Assembly: GCA_039707655.1 (NCBI GenBank)
Contig: CM077667.1
Coordinates: 63,269,628 to 63,333,627, forward strand
Source of the DNA: Elymus sibiricus
Lineage: Eukaryota > Streptophyta > Magnoliopsida > Poales > Poaceae
Direction of reading: 5' to 3'
DNA length: 64,000 nucleotides
Below the pieces are notes generated by a model. That model was not told the DNA's origin, did not search any database, and saw only the letters and a list, made by a program, of their open reading frames with translations. Every line of letters starts with the position of its first letter. The stretch's first letter is position 1. A program made the translations under genes and the position numbers. Below are positions 33,985-45,864 of the stretch, one piece after another.

Positions 33985-36530
33985 GAGAAAACGAAGTGGA
34001 AAGTTGATGGAAGCAACTATGCGGACTAGGTCCGTGATCTGAGGATTGTCCTCACTGCTGCACAGAAGGCTTATGTCCTTAATGCACCGCTCAATGAAAT
34101 ACCCCTACGGCTTCGTCTGAGGACGTTATGAACGTCTGGCAGACAAGAAAAGATGACTACTCGATAGTTCAGTGCGCCATACTTTACGGCTTAGAACCGG
34201 AGCTTCAAATATGTTTTGAGCAACACGGAGCATATGAGATGTTCCAAGAGCTAAAAATTTGTTTTATAAGACTCACACCCGGGTCGAGAGGGATGACACC
34301 TTCGACAAGTTCTATAGCTACAAGATGGAGGAGAACAGCTCCGTTAGTGAGCATGTACTCAGAATGTCTGAGTACTTCAAACACTTGAATCAAGTGGGAG
34401 TTAGACTTCCGAATAAAGTGGTGATTGATAGAGTTCTCTAGTCACTATCACTAAGCTACTGGATCTTCGTGATGAACTATAAACATGCAAGGGATAGAAG
34501 ATCCTTAAGCTATTCGCGATGCTACAATCTGCGGATGTAGAAATCAAAAAAAGGGAGCATCAAGTGTTGATGGTTAATAAGACCACTAGTTTCAAGAAGG
34601 GCAAGGGAAAGAAAAGGGAACTTCAAGAAGAACGGTAAAACAGTTGCCGCTCATGCGAAGAAACCTAAGGCTGAACCAAACCCGAGACTTAGTGCTCCCA
34701 TTGCAAAGGGAAATGTCACAGGGAGCGGAACTTCCCCAAAGTAACTGGCAGATAATAAGACTGGCAATGTCAACAAAGATATTTGATATACATGTTATTG
34801 ATATGTACCTTACTAGTACTCGTAGGAGCACCTGGGTATTTGATACTTGTTCAGTTGCTTACAACTTGAAACATGGAGCTTCGGAATAAACGAGGGCTAG
34901 CTAAGAACGAGGTGACGATGTGCATTGGAAGTGTCTCCAAGGTTGATGTGATCACCATCGCCACGCTCTCTCTACCTTCAGGATTAGTGATGAACCTAAA
35001 TAATTGTTATTTGGTGCTTGCGTTAAGCATGAACATTATATCTGATAGTGTTTATTGCAAGACGGTTTTTCAATTTCAGAGAATAATTGTTATTCTATTT
35101 GGATAATATCATTGATGATCATGCACTTAAAGTGAAAGGTTTATAGAATCTTGATCGTAGTAATACATATGTTCATAACACGAATGCCAAAAGATAATGA
35201 TAGTACCACATATTTGTGGCACTGCCGCTTAGGTCATATCAGTGTTAAACACATGAAGAAACTCCATGCAGATGGGTTTTTGGAATCTCTTGATTATGAA
35301 TCATTTGAGACATGTGAACCGTGCCTTATTGGCAAGATGACTAAAACTCCGTTCTCCGGAACAATGGAGCGAGCAACCAACTTATTGGAAATAATACATA
35401 CCGATGTATGCGGTCCGATGAGTGTTGAGGCGCGCGGTGGATATCGTTATATTCTCATGTTCACTGATGATTTGAGTAGATATGGTTATGTCTACTTGAT
35501 GAAGCATAAATCTGAAACATTTGAAAAGTTCAAAGAATTTCAGAGTGAAGTAGAGAACCATCGTAACAAGAAAATAAAGTTCTTACGATCTGATCGTGGA
35601 GGAGAATATTTGAGTTACGAGTTTGGCAATCACTTAAGACAATGTGGAATTGTTTCACAGCTCACGCCACATGGAACACCACAGCGTAATGGTGTGTCCG
35701 AACGTCGTAATCATACTCTATTGGATATGGTGCGTTCTATGATGTCTCTTACCGATTTGCCACTATCATTTTGGGGTTATGCATTAGAGACAGCTGCATT
35801 CACTTTAAACAGGGGCACCGTCTAAATCCGTTGAGATGACACCGTATGAACTGTGGTTTGCAAGAAACCTAAGATGTCGTTTCTGAAAGTTTGGGGATGC
35901 AATGCTTATGTCAAAAGGCTTCAGCCAGATAAGCTCGAACCCAAAGCGGATAAGTGCGTCTTCATAGGATACCCAAAGGAGACCGTTGGGTACACCTTCT
36001 ACCACAGATCCGAAGGCAAAGTATTCGTTGCTAAGAATGGATCCTTTCTAGAGAAGGAGTTTCTCTCGAAAGAAGTGAGTGGGAGGAAAGTAGAACTTAA
36101 TGAGATAATTGTACCTCCTCTGGATAGTAGTACGCCACAGAAAGAAATTTTTGTGACACCAACACAGACCAGAGAAGAAGTTGATGATGATGATCATGAG
36201 GCTTCGGATCAAGTTGCTACAGAACCTCGTAGGTCAACCAGGATACGCTCCGCACCAGATTGGTACGGCAATCCTGTCTTGGAGGTCATGTTGTTAGACA
36301 ACGGTGAACCTACGAACTATGAAGAAGCGATGGCGAGCCCGGATTCCGACAAATGGCTTGAGGCCATGAAATCCGAGATTAGATCCATGTATGAGAACAA
36401 AGTGTGAACTTTGGTAGACTTGCCCGATGAAACGGCGAGCTATTAAAAATAAATGGATCTTTAAGAAGAAGACGGACGCTGATGGTAATGTCACCGTCTA
36501 TAAAGCTCGACTTGTTGCTAAAGGTTATCG
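33985..36530 (+). pseudogene. Copia gag-pol remnant, 3'-truncated
   Basis: Gag is recognisable (CAILYGLEPELQ, SSVSEHVLRMSEY) but broken by stops and frameshifts from about 33,990 to 34,740. The integrase block (35,151-35,825) has the pre-integrase HCRLGH and the DDE residues in HTDVCGP, LRSDRGGEY and NGVSERRNH. A frame change near 35,822 leads to KVWGCNAYVKRL and the start of reverse transcriptase (WIFKKKTDADGNV ... YKARLVAKGYR). Similarity ends at about 36,530; RT catalytic region, RNase H and 3' LTR are absent. The element is inactive. Confidence 0.88.
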
Positions 36531-37330
36531 TCCTCGCACTGACCCGCGCGCCAATGGAGGGGTTGCTCTTCCGCCACGGCGTTCGGACGCTAGACGGACT
36601 GCACCACTTACGGTGAGGCAGCGACGCCGGATCCAAGCACCGGTTGTGCCGACAGAATGAATTCCCGGCGTTGCGAGTCCGAGCGCCGCCGTCGGGCGGC
36701 GGCAACCCGGGAGCGGCGGAGCGCAACCCGGACGACCATCTCCTCCTTGGGGTCGCGTGGGATGAGCTCGTGGTCGACGGATCTGTACACTACTAGGGAA
36801 AAGCCTAGCAGTAGCGTGGATTTTAGGTGTATCAGTAGCGAGGCTCACCGGGCTACTGCTACGGCGCTACAGCTAATATTTAGCAGTAGCGCTGGTTACC
36901 CAGCGCTACAGCTAAAGTTTAGCAGTAGCACCTCTTAACCAGCGCTACTGCTAACATAGTTATCAGTAGCGCGCTTCTTTAACCCACGTCACTGTTAAAC
37001 GCACATATTCCCTTTTTTATATTTGTGTTGTATTTACACACGGTTACACATATTAATATACAACATCAATAATTATTGTGCGAGCAACTACATTTAGATT
37101 AAAGATCGCAACATCATATTTTCCTCTAATTCAACATGATCACTTGCATCCATCCACCTTAATCAAATATATGTCATATAACTCATCATCATCTTACTCA
37201 TCTAACAACTCATCATCATCTTAATCATACCAAATTAAAATCTCATAAAACAGAAAAACATCATAATAGTAATCATCCTAATCAATCATGCAAGTTAATA
37301 TAAACCAGAAAAACTTCTCTCTCATAGGAC

Positions 37331-38503
37331 CTAGTCTTCCCTCCTAGGTAAAATGACATAAAACAGAATAACACCTATGTCTCCATGATGAAGCAAAGAG
37401 ATCCAACGGTCTCCAACTTGTGGCTTGCGATCCTTCTTTATTTGTCCCCATGCTTCAATTTGGAGCCGTCCTGATGGTTAGTATGCAAAACAGAACTGGG
37501 GCCTCATAGGGCTTTTAATTGTCATATAACCTTCGCCCTGCATCAACGGAGGCACAACATCATTTGGCAGTTTCTGTTGAAGAACATACTAATAGCCTAG
37601 TTAGCAATGTAATCAACACCATTTACGCAATAGTAGTGTACTTAATAATTCTTACCAAGATATTTAGGTGAATGTCATCCGCCCTCAACCTATGCACTAG
37701 TGGCATGTAATTTGTATAATTTGGGCCAGTTCCCAAATTATACAGAAAGTTGTCCCTACCAACTAGGACACCAATAACAAAGTTAATAAGAACATCCTTC
37801 TCCTCCCAAGTTAGATGTGATCCATAAGTGTAGTGTGTCGTGTCAACTATTTTCCGTGTTTCACTCAAAGAAACGAAATAAGCTGTAAATTATAAATTAA
37901 CAAATTTAGTATGGATGAACACCAACTATTTTTAAATATAGAATGCAAATTACTTGAGAAATATGCATGGTTGACAAACTCACATGGAGGTAAAACAGGA
38001 AGGATATCGACATCCACCCAAATGTCGATGTTACCTTCAATATGAACTTCAGGACGAAGATCGAAGGTTATTTCCATATCCTCCTAAAATCCATATGCCT
38101 TGCAAAGAGCTTCCCAATTTGAGCACCCTAATTCTGTGTTATTAACGGCATTCATCACTTTGACCAGAAATGTGTGACCATGTTTAGTCCTCAGGTTAGC
38201 TCTCCTCGTCTCCATATTCTGGTGGTCCTCGAAACCGAGCCTCTCCAAGACATACCGTCTTGCATGGCACGGGATGAACTAGTCGAATTGTATAAAACAG
38301 AAATTACACGTTGAAGCAAAGAAACAGAAGTCATGCTTAATTACGAAAAAACACTTGTCATCGTTGCGTACCGTAGAAACAATGAAGGTCTCGTCAAGCT
38401 TGATGTTGAAGAACATGTCGTCTCACAGGTGAGGCAGCTGGTCGCACAAACCGTAATCTTCGCCGCAGAGTTCACACTCAGGGATCGTATCGTCATCAGA
38501 CAT
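37331..38503 (-). pseudogene. B3-like DNA-binding protein gene carried by CACTA-1
   Basis: Minus-strand exons starting MSDDDTIPECELCGEDYG (38503). A first B3-like domain runs from FFNIKLDETFIVSTVRNDDK through CHARRYVLERLGFED and NWEALCKAYGF to MEITFDLRPEV. A second domain (WEEKDVLINFVIGVLVGRDN, ADDIHLNILV) ends IEAWGQIKKDRKPQVGDRW...LLHHGDIGVILFY near 37,350. The W-x-LC-x-AYGF and VGDRW...GD...LFY patterns are those of plant B3 domains. In-frame stops occur where the alignment implies coding: TGA after LPHL and TAG near 38,091. This copy is therefore probably dead. Intron positions are inferred; the stop at 37331-37333 ends the last exon. Confidence 0.6.
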
Positions 38504-39257
38504 TTCCTGTGTTCATGATGCAAAAATTCGGCATGCCCATTATTAAAATAATACATATTGAGCGCCTTAAATTTGCCGGAACGGGAATGAATCAACATTC
38601 CGGCAAAATATAGGCACTAGGAGGGGTTCCCTGCAATAACATACACACATGTCCAAATAGACCTAATTCAATATCGGTTGACTTTCGGTCTGTCGAGGCT
38701 TTCCTTAAAAAGCTCTCATATCTCATGGTGTGTTGGTGCGCACTCTCTCACACTAATATGCTGGTGTATATATGTTGGTGGACACTCTCTCACACTAATA
38801 GTTCGACCGTCGGTGATGGACGCACCTCCTCTCCTCTCCTTGAGCATTATACCAAGGTATATATCGCAAGAAGAGAAGAGGAGGAAGCGCCCCCCACGAC
38901 AACAGTCGGGATTCCTCCATCAAGAACACACATGAAAGTCACACAAGGAGCAACGACAGACCGAAAGTCACACACGCATTATACCGATATAATATCACTA
39001 ATACATTTATAATGAACTCGAATATAATATCACTAATACATCATCTCGAATAATCCAGTTAATGCATCATCAAATATTAACTAATACATCTCGAATATTA
39101 TCATATAAGATCACTAATACAGATCGAATATCCTAGAATCCAAAGTGGAGGACGGTGAACTCGGTTCACTAGCGGTCTCTGAGTCGCTGGCGGTGGACAC
39201 CCAAAGATAAGGAACCATCACCGGATCATAACTCTGGTGAGATCCTTGAAGAACCTG

Positions 39258-39557
39258 CTAGGTATTGGAGAACCTGGCGTCCAACGCCGCCATGTAGCGA
39301 AGGACGTGGTCGTCCTCCTCCCTGACATGGCGACGTACCACCTCCGCGGGGGCCCGCTCCCTCGGCAATGAAAGTGGCCCATGCGACCGCCACCAAAGAA
39401 GCTCCGGATCGACGACGAGACCCGGATTAATCACCAAGCTTCGAGCCCGGGAAGGTAGCACCTCCCAGTGCCAGCCCGGTGGAGCCCAGTCCCGGACATT
39501 GCGCCTCTCAAGGATGTCGCCGCCGACTCGACGACGACAAGGATGCGGGCCAGGCAT
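39258..39557 (-). CDS. CACTA accessory ORF (PGWHWEVL type), copy in CACTA-1
   Basis: A 99-codon ORF starting ATGCCTGGCCC at 39557. It contains DWAPPGWHWEVLPSR, VVDPELLWWRSHGPLS, EVVRRHVREEDDHV and YMAALDARF. The same protein, with about two thirds of residues identical by eye, is encoded by CACTA-2 at 51879-52202, including the nucleotides before the ATG (TCGACGATGCC). Conservation of the frame across two CACTA elements with different termini argues that it is or was a real protein-coding exon. Function unknown. The last codons differ through a small local duplication (AGGTTCT...). Confidence 0.65.
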   Translation of the reverse strand: MPGPHPCRRRVGGDILERRNVRDWAPPGWHWEVLPSRARSLVINPGLVVDPELLWWRSHGPLSLPRERAPAEVVRRHVREEDDHVLRYMAALDARFSNT

Positions 39558-40099
39558 CGTCGACGTCGAGACAAATTCCTATGAGAACATTTTCTTATCG
39601 TTTAATGTTTTGCTATTTCAAAAATGCTTAATTTCTTAAACTCATTTTAGACTCATTTTTGACTCGGTTTTCCGGAATGTCGTTTCCCAGCAAATCCCGG
39701 CACTCGATATGACTACTTTCTAGCACAAGTCATGCCAAAATTTCGACATGACCTTTGCTAAAAAGTGGACATATCGAGCGCCTGAAATTCACCGGAACGG
39801 AAATGAATCAACATTCCGGCGAAACATAGGCCACTCGGATCATTTGAATATAGAACTTGAAGAAAATGCAATAAGGTTTTTCTTCACAATATTTGAAACT
39901 AAATTCGGCCTACCTAAATTTCTGTCCAAATTTGAAACCTAACTAAATTTCTGTCCTAATTTGAAAACCTAGTTAATTTCATACTAATTAACTAGGTTCA
40001 TACTACCTAATATGTCCTAGCGTTCATACTAATTCATACTACGTACCTAATCTGTCCTAGAGAGACAGAGAGAGAGAAGGAGGGACAGAGGACTTAGAA

Positions 40100-40400
40100 G
40101 GGGCTAGGGGAGACGTCGGCGGCGAGGTGGAGCTCGGGGGAGATGCCGGCGGCGAGGTGGAGTTCGGGGGAGATGCCGGCGGCGAGGTGGAGCTCGGAGG
40201 AGACGGAGGGCGCACGGGCGGCGACGGACGGGGCGCGGGCGGCGACGGACGGGTGCGGGTGGAGGAGCGGGCGGCGACGGAGGGCGCGGGCGCCGATGGA
40301 CGGCGACGGCGGTGTCAGAGGAGAGGGGTCGAATGGGGGAATGGGGATGGAGGAAAGAAGTGGAGGAGGAAGACCGCGCGGGCCGGTGTTATGTCAAGTT
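40100..40400. repeat. GC-rich minisatellite inside CACTA-1
   Basis: Tandem ~30-bp units, GATGCCGGCGGCGAGGTGGA, followed by GGCGGCGACGGACGG units. Open frames here are composition artefacts. On the minus strand this is where a 5' leader of the accessory genes would be. Confidence 0.75.
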
Positions 40401-41010
40401 AGCAGTAGCGCATTTTTTGAAACAACGCTACTGCTACCTGACGTAGCTGTAGCCCGTTTCAGGAACCAGCGCTACTGCTAAACCTAGCCTGGAGGTAACG
40501 GTGGGGCAATATTAGTAGTAGCGCTTTTTTTAATGTCGTGCTACTGCTAAGTAGTTAACAGTAGCGCCTTTTCTAGACGCGTGCTACTGCTATGTAGCAG
40601 TAGCGCCGCTTTTTATCCAGCGCTACTGCAAAGGTTCTGTGTATTAGGTTTTCCCTAGTAGTGGTAGGTGAAGGACTCGGATCCACTACCCACCATGCGG
40701 GAGAAGGCCGGAGATCGCCAGAGGTGAGCTTGGGTGGTGGATGCGAGTGGAGGGGAGTGGATTGAAGTGGCTAGGGTTTGGTCCGGGTCCCCCATGTTTG
40801 GGCTGGATATGAGGGGTGTCGGTCAGCCCGGGCGTTTGAGGCCTATTTGAGGAGTCCGGCTGGGTCGATATTTTCTCACCGGTCAGTGACCGGGCGGCCT
40901 GCCCCGGCGTTTGAGGCGGGTTTGAGGGGTCCGGCTGTAGAAGATCCATGGCCTTCTTCTTTAGAAAACATAAATGAAAAACTTAGGAATAGGAAAACAT
41001 AGAAAACTGA

Positions 41011-42841
41011 CAACCCCCCCCTGCGCCGCCCCTCCTTTGGCGACACGGGGAACGCGTCCCTCGTGCCGCCGCGATCCTCCTCCCACCCTCCCCCTGTCTC
41101 GCCGCCACTTGAGGGGCTCTGGTAAAGGCCGCGCGCGCCCAAGGGAAGGAGGCTGCGGGGCACATCTGTTGTTTCCCGCAGCCGTTTTCGTCGTCAAAGG
41201 AGGGTGTCGTGGCGTGCTGGATCTGGCTGCTCGGAGGCGGCCGAACGGCGGCGGCTTCTCCTTTGGCGCGGAGATGGCGGCTCGAGGCGTTGTCTGTGGC
41301 GCTAGGTGGAGCTGGCGCTGTGATCGTTGGCCTGCGGCTGCGTGGCGAAGGTGCGGGCCTGATCTGAGCCGGCGCGTGGGGGCGGCGGCACGGTTCTTTG
41401 CCGGCGGTTGTGCCTGTGCGTGGCACCTTCCAGCTGCTTGACACCGCATCTCCTCCGCATGGTGGTTGTGGGAGGCTCCTGGCTATGTGTTGGTAGCTGC
41501 TCCTGGTGCCCAGATCTGGGTTGTGCGGGTCCACGGCCGGCGAGGGTGGTGGTGGTGTTGTCCCGGCTGGTGGTGGCAGTGGTGTGTTGTTTGGCGTTGT
41601 GGTGGTGCAGACCTGCAACTATGTTGGATTTCTTGGCTCGGTAGCTATGGAATGGAGGGCGTCATGGCATATCGGTGGGTAACCCCTCTCCGTCCGGAGC
41701 TGGCGATGGCGAAACCTCTGGGCACCGCAATCCTCCTTGGAGGCGTCGTTGTGAGCCTGTTGTTCATCCTCTTCATCTCCAGGGTAAATCTCTAGACCAG
41801 GGATGCAAGGAGGTCCTCCTCTATCTGCGTCATCTAGGCTCGACCACTTCTTCGAGTGGTTTCGATTCTTCCTTCTGAAGCTGGGTTAGCGGGGTGTGAT
41901 CCTCTCTAGACCACCTCGTTCCTATACGACACCTTTCCCCTTTGCGGGGTGTTGTTGGGTGGCGACCAGACGACCAACGTTCAAGGCTCCCCTTGCGTGG
42001 TCAGATGAAGATGGAAGTTGAGACCCCGGGGGAAACCCCTAGCCTAGGTCCTCCTGGTGCGGATGATGGCGGCGCACTGGTGTCGCGTTCCTTCTTGAAG
42101 GCATCATCTTGAGGTCTGCTTGGTTGACGTGTGGGTGGTGCTTGATGCGGGATGGTGGTGGTGATGGTGCGGCCAGCTTGGGGCCGACGGTGGTGTGTTT
42201 CTTTTTCATGTGTTAAACTTTGGCTGTCCTTCGCGTGGTCTCCGTCCTGTTGTTGTGCATGCTCAAGACCCTCCAATGGTTGTCGTTGTGCTGTGGCGAG
42301 CTTCGGGCTCTTGGTGTTGTCTCGGTTCACCTTTTCTCAATGACGACGCAATGATGCCTCCCCAACCTGCTAATCGTTTCGACCGTCCGTGGTGGATCTC
42401 CCAGTCAAGGTTCATGTTAAGGTTTGGCACACGTTGATTATGGTTGATCCTCGGTTGTGTCGTGGGGCTCGGTACGCATGTCGGTGCAGTGCGTTAGGTT
42501 GTTTGCAGAGTCTTGATATTGTGGCCCCTCGACAGAACCCAACATTCTCGACAGAACCCAAGATCTACTTGTGTCTCTCGTGGTGTTGGTCTTTCTGCCT
42601 GCTAGCTAGGTCATGCTTCTCCTTGGTGGCAATTTTTTCTCATCTTTTGTAACCTTGTTACCTGTACGGTTTTTGGCCCGGTTTCCCTCATAAACAGGGT
42701 CAACTTGTTTAGGTTTTTGATCCGATTTCCCTTATAAACTGGACCAGTCAAAGTTTAAGGGGTGACTCTTGGCTTTGACTGCCTTTTGAGTAATATATTC
42801 AGGTGGGGATCCTCCCCCCTGGGTGACTGTTCAAAAAAAAC
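41011..42841 (+). mobile_element. Poly(A) retroposon of 1.8 kb with 13-bp TSD, no RT
   Basis: GC-rich 5' part and short A run (TTCAAAAAAAA) at 42,831-42,840. It is flanked by CATAGAAAACTGA (40998-41010) and CATAGAAACCTGA (42842-42854), a 13-bp duplication with one mismatch. This is the structure of a target-primed non-LTR insertion. No reverse transcriptase ORF exists; the longest frames (for example 40983-41618 minus) are GC artefacts. It could be a long SINE-like or LINE-mobilised transcript. Confidence 0.65.
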
Positions 42842-42854
42842 CATAGAAACCTGA

Positions 42855-44240
42855 TAGGAGTGCAAGTCCGGAAATTTGGAATAGTTGCCTAGGCAAATAT
42901 AGGACATATAGTGAATTATTTTTTTGGTATCTGAGCAACAGGAATAGCAAGTTGGCAAGATTAATGTTTAAAGTCCAAGTCATATATCTGTTGACTAACA
43001 AGAAATTGCACGAAGACTCTCATCATTCGTTTACTCAAACACCATCCTTCTTAATCTGCCTCCATATGGTTTCTCAAGTCCCTATAAAAAAGTCCTCCTC
43101 ATCCTCAGCATGTGGAACATCAAGATCATTGAGAAAGTAGATACACAGGCAAGGAACAATCCATCCATGAGCAACCAACATCGTGGTACTAGAAAACAGT
43201 ATGAAACCGTTCCACACAAGAATATGCCAATAGCAGGTATGGGAATCTCAGCCTATCCTCTTTAGCTTCAAACTGTAAAAGAATTGCAAATTTAGATTGA
43301 GGGCCATTCACCTTTTATAACTGATTCATTTGATTATCTTTCGGGGCCTACATTATAGAAGCATCTGCCTCCTTAACTCTTCCTAAATATGTAATGAATT
43401 GCAAGTGTGCACAGAAAACAGAAGAAACAAATGAATGGAAATCTAGAGGAGTTGAAAAACTTACATTGCTGTATCTCAATGGGTCATGATGACAGCAAGC
43501 ATAACCATTGTAAGCTTCATCTAAGCTTTGAAATGGTCCACTCAAATGAGGATATGTGTGCAAGGATCCTCTAAGATATTGAAGATGTTTCATGGTGTGG
43601 AATGTGAATCCCATCAAGAGCCCAAATGAAAGACGAGGAATGGCAGCACCGGCCAAGATGATGGTGAGATCTCAATGGTGTGCTGCCGAGAGAGCGAGGA
43701 AGTGGCAGCGATGGACAATTCCTCGCACAATTCATCCGACGTTGTAGCTCGACTGTTCAAGCAACTTCTTTAAGCGCAAGACATCATGTTCTTGCAGCGT
43801 ATGTGCAGATGCAGGGTCAGACACATGCTCCTCCTTGCACCTGAAGCGGAACAAGAATGCTGGATAATTAGACCAACAATTTATCTATAGGGGGTGAAGG
43901 ACTAATCCACATTATAAACGTGATATGGCCAAGTTGATTTTAAACTAAATTTGTTTTGATTTCTGTTAAAGAAGTGAGAAACCACAAAAATCAGATTTAA
44001 AAGCCCTTCTGAGAATGGCCCATTGACCTCGAACGATTCTCCAAATTACATCAAATTTTATACCGTTACACAGATGAGGGCTAGCACCCCAGCAGAATAC
44101 GAGCAGTACATCTCAGATTCCGAGCCAAAGCAAAGAAAATCGCCGAGCGAGCAGAAACAGAGGTCGTCTCTGCGGCGGCGTGGGCTAGTCAGATGAGCTG
44201 GGGCTAGGGTTTACCCCGCGAGCTGCCGGGAGGGGAATGC
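42855..44240 (-). other. Low-copy segment with possible minus-strand gene exons
   Basis: Several minus-strand segments look exon-like but I cannot build a gene. One (about 43,655-43,470) reads GAAIPRLSFGLLMGF and SGPFQSLDEAYNGYACCHHD and ends at a donor, CAAT|GTAAGT. Another (43,840-43,735) follows an acceptor, CAG|GTGCAAGG, and reads HTLQEHDVLRLKKLLEQSS before a stop. Near 44,100-44,230 is 5'UTR-like sequence with AAACCCTAGCCCC. Order and strand agree with a single minus-strand gene, but frames are not continuous. No domain is recognised. Confidence 0.3.
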
Positions 44241-44799
44241 TATTTTCCTTTTTGCAATTTTTTTTGGTGTGCCTTTGATGAAACTTGGAAGGGAAGAAAG
44301 AAGGAAAAAGAAAAGACGACTTAGATCCCCTCTTTGGCAGTTGGGGCCACCCCGTCAGAGTTAGCTAAATGTTTTTTTGTTGTTGTTGCGGGGATTAGTT
44401 AAATGTTTCAGACAAACCTTTTCTTTCTTATATATACTGGGCGGTGACGTCGAGATTGGTATGTGCCTGTTTACTTTTTTTCTTGAATTCTTTTAGGAGA
44501 GTTTTCACTGCTCTTTGTACACTGTACCAAAAAAAGTAGCAGGAGTAGTAGATCGGAATCGGTACTGAAGACGTAAATATGACTTTGAACGAAGATAAAT
44601 CAACCGACGGGCAATCGACAGGACGACGACGACGACCCAGTGATGATACATAGCGCGCATCAGCGTTAACCCAGCGGTGACCCAAAACAAGCAAGGAGTA
44701 CAATACAAGTGTGGGACACTTGTACTATACAATTCTCATTATTTGATTATTACGTGGGAACAGGACGCAGGCGCTCTTATTCAGCGGCCACGGGCAAGA
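44241..44799. other. Intergenic region and 3'UTR of the split membrane-protein gene
   Basis: Contains no coding feature. On the minus strand, directly below the stop at 44800, lie AATAATCAAATAATG sequences near 44,735-44,755 that could serve for polyadenylation. Confidence 0.4.
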
Positions 44800-45051
44800 T
44801 CATGGCTTGACGGCGAGAGCTGTGCCAAACCCGCCAACGACAGCCAGCATCAGCAGGATGGCTAAGGGCAGGAGACCCTTGGCGAAAGCGCGAATGCGCG
44901 GGTCTCCGGAGCGAGTGAGCCAGAGGGCCGTCGCCATCTCGACGGCCACGACGGCGAGGATGCCGTAGTAAACGTCCTCGTGCTGGCCTAGGACTGATCC
45001 CACGGCCGGCTGGTGAAGCCACGCGCCTATATCCGCCGCCAGGATGGTAGA
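44800..45051 (-). pseudogene. 3' part of a small membrane-protein gene split by CACTA-2
   Basis: Minus-strand coding sequence from the CACTA-2 border (TSD codon TCT at 45051-45049) to TGA at 44800-44802. It reads STILAADIGAW, then a hydrophobic segment YYGILAVVAVEMATALWL, then GLLPLAILLMLAVVGGFGTA and the end ALAVKP. The 5' half is at 63490-63362, beyond the 18.3-kb transposon. Removing the transposon and one TSD joins the halves in frame to about 125 aa with two or three membrane segments. I do not recognise the family. Confidence 0.8.
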
Positions 45052-45084
45052 CACTAGTAGAAAATAGGGCTTTGGTTGAGGCCA

Positions 45085-45350
45085 GGATAAGGGCATTAAT
45101 CCCAGTTCACTTACGAACCGGGACCAAAGAGGTCATCAGTCCCAGTTCGTGAGGCCAGGGCGCCGGCAAGGCCTCGGAGGCCATTGGTCCCGGTTCGTCT
45201 GACACTTTTGGTCCCGGTTCCAACCACAAACCGGGACCAATGGGCCTCGCTCCTGGTCCAGCACCTTTAGTCCCGGTTGGTGTCTGGAACCGGGACCAAA
45301 GGTCAGTATTCTGTCCCGGTTCTAGCCACCAACCGGGACTAAAGATATAA
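45085..45350. repeat. Left subterminal repeat array of CACTA-2
   Basis: Repeated GGTCCCGGTTCG / AACCGGGACCAA motifs in both orientations. Such arrays are the binding sites of the TnpA-like protein in En/Spm-type elements (family knowledge). Confidence 0.85.
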
Positions 45351-45864
45351 GCCTATATATACCCCCGCCCCGCTCCTGCCCGCTCACTCTGTTTTTTGGC
45401 TGCCGGCATGTGCAAGTGTGTGTTGCTCTAGCTCTCACCTCCTATGCACATGAGGTGTTCGATGAAATGCCCGAGCCACACTTAAGCTTTCTCCTCTCTA
45501 AGCTCGACCTCCAAGCTCCATTTTCCTCAAGATTTGTCTAGTTTTGTCGGTCCGTCCTGTCCTGTCCCCGTCCTCACCGCCGTCGATCGCCCGTGCCGAT
45601 CTCGTCGCCGGCACTACCGTGGTGAGCCTCTTGTTCTTATCTTCTTTGTAAAAGAAAAAAAAAATTCTTACTTGTATGATTTAGATAGATACTTGTACAA
45701 TTTGCTAACTTTTATTATTGTTTGTTATTATTTAGTGCCATGGTTTTGGTATCCTCGTCCTGTCTATGATTCGGATGTGGTATATTATCTTTTATAACTA
45801 TTTGTTTCATTTAGTGTTTATGACAATTATGCCGACCAACGTGACATAGATGTTTTTATCTAGG

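Larger units (their letters stand above)
36788..40663 (-). mobile_element. CACTA-1, non-autonomous CACTA transposon, 3.9 kb, TSD GTA
   Basis: Terminal inverted repeats CACTACTAGGGAAAA at 36788 and its reverse complement ending at 40663. The 3-bp duplication GTA is at 36785-36787 and 40664-40666. Subterminal arrays of CAGTAGCG/CGCTACTG occupy about 36,812-36,990 and 40,398-40,630. No transposase is present. Internally it carries, on the minus strand, a small accessory ORF (39557-39258) and a B3-like gene (38503-37331). Confidence 0.95.
36612..40696 (-). pseudogene. First exon of an unidentified minus-strand gene, split by CACTA-1
   Basis: Reading minus from ATG at 40696, eleven codons (MVGSGSESFTY) reach 40664, exactly the CACTA-1 border. 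After the element and its TSD the frame continues at 36784 with RSVDHELIPRDPKEEMVVRV and a basic run (RVAAARRRR), then SQRREFILSAQPVLG. It reaches a good splice donor, CACC|GTAAGT, at 36612/36611. Upstream of the ATG are AAACCCTAGCCAC-type 5'UTR sequences (~40,770). Downstream exons are lost where the Copia fragment begins (~36,530). I do not recognise the family. The clean joining of the two halves in frame is the main evidence that this was coding. Confidence 0.6.

Noticed and set aside
40127..41618. Several 100-210-codon ORFs on both strands
   Set aside because: GC-rich sequence lacking stops by composition; frames overlap on both strands and cross element borders (for example the retroposon start at 41011).
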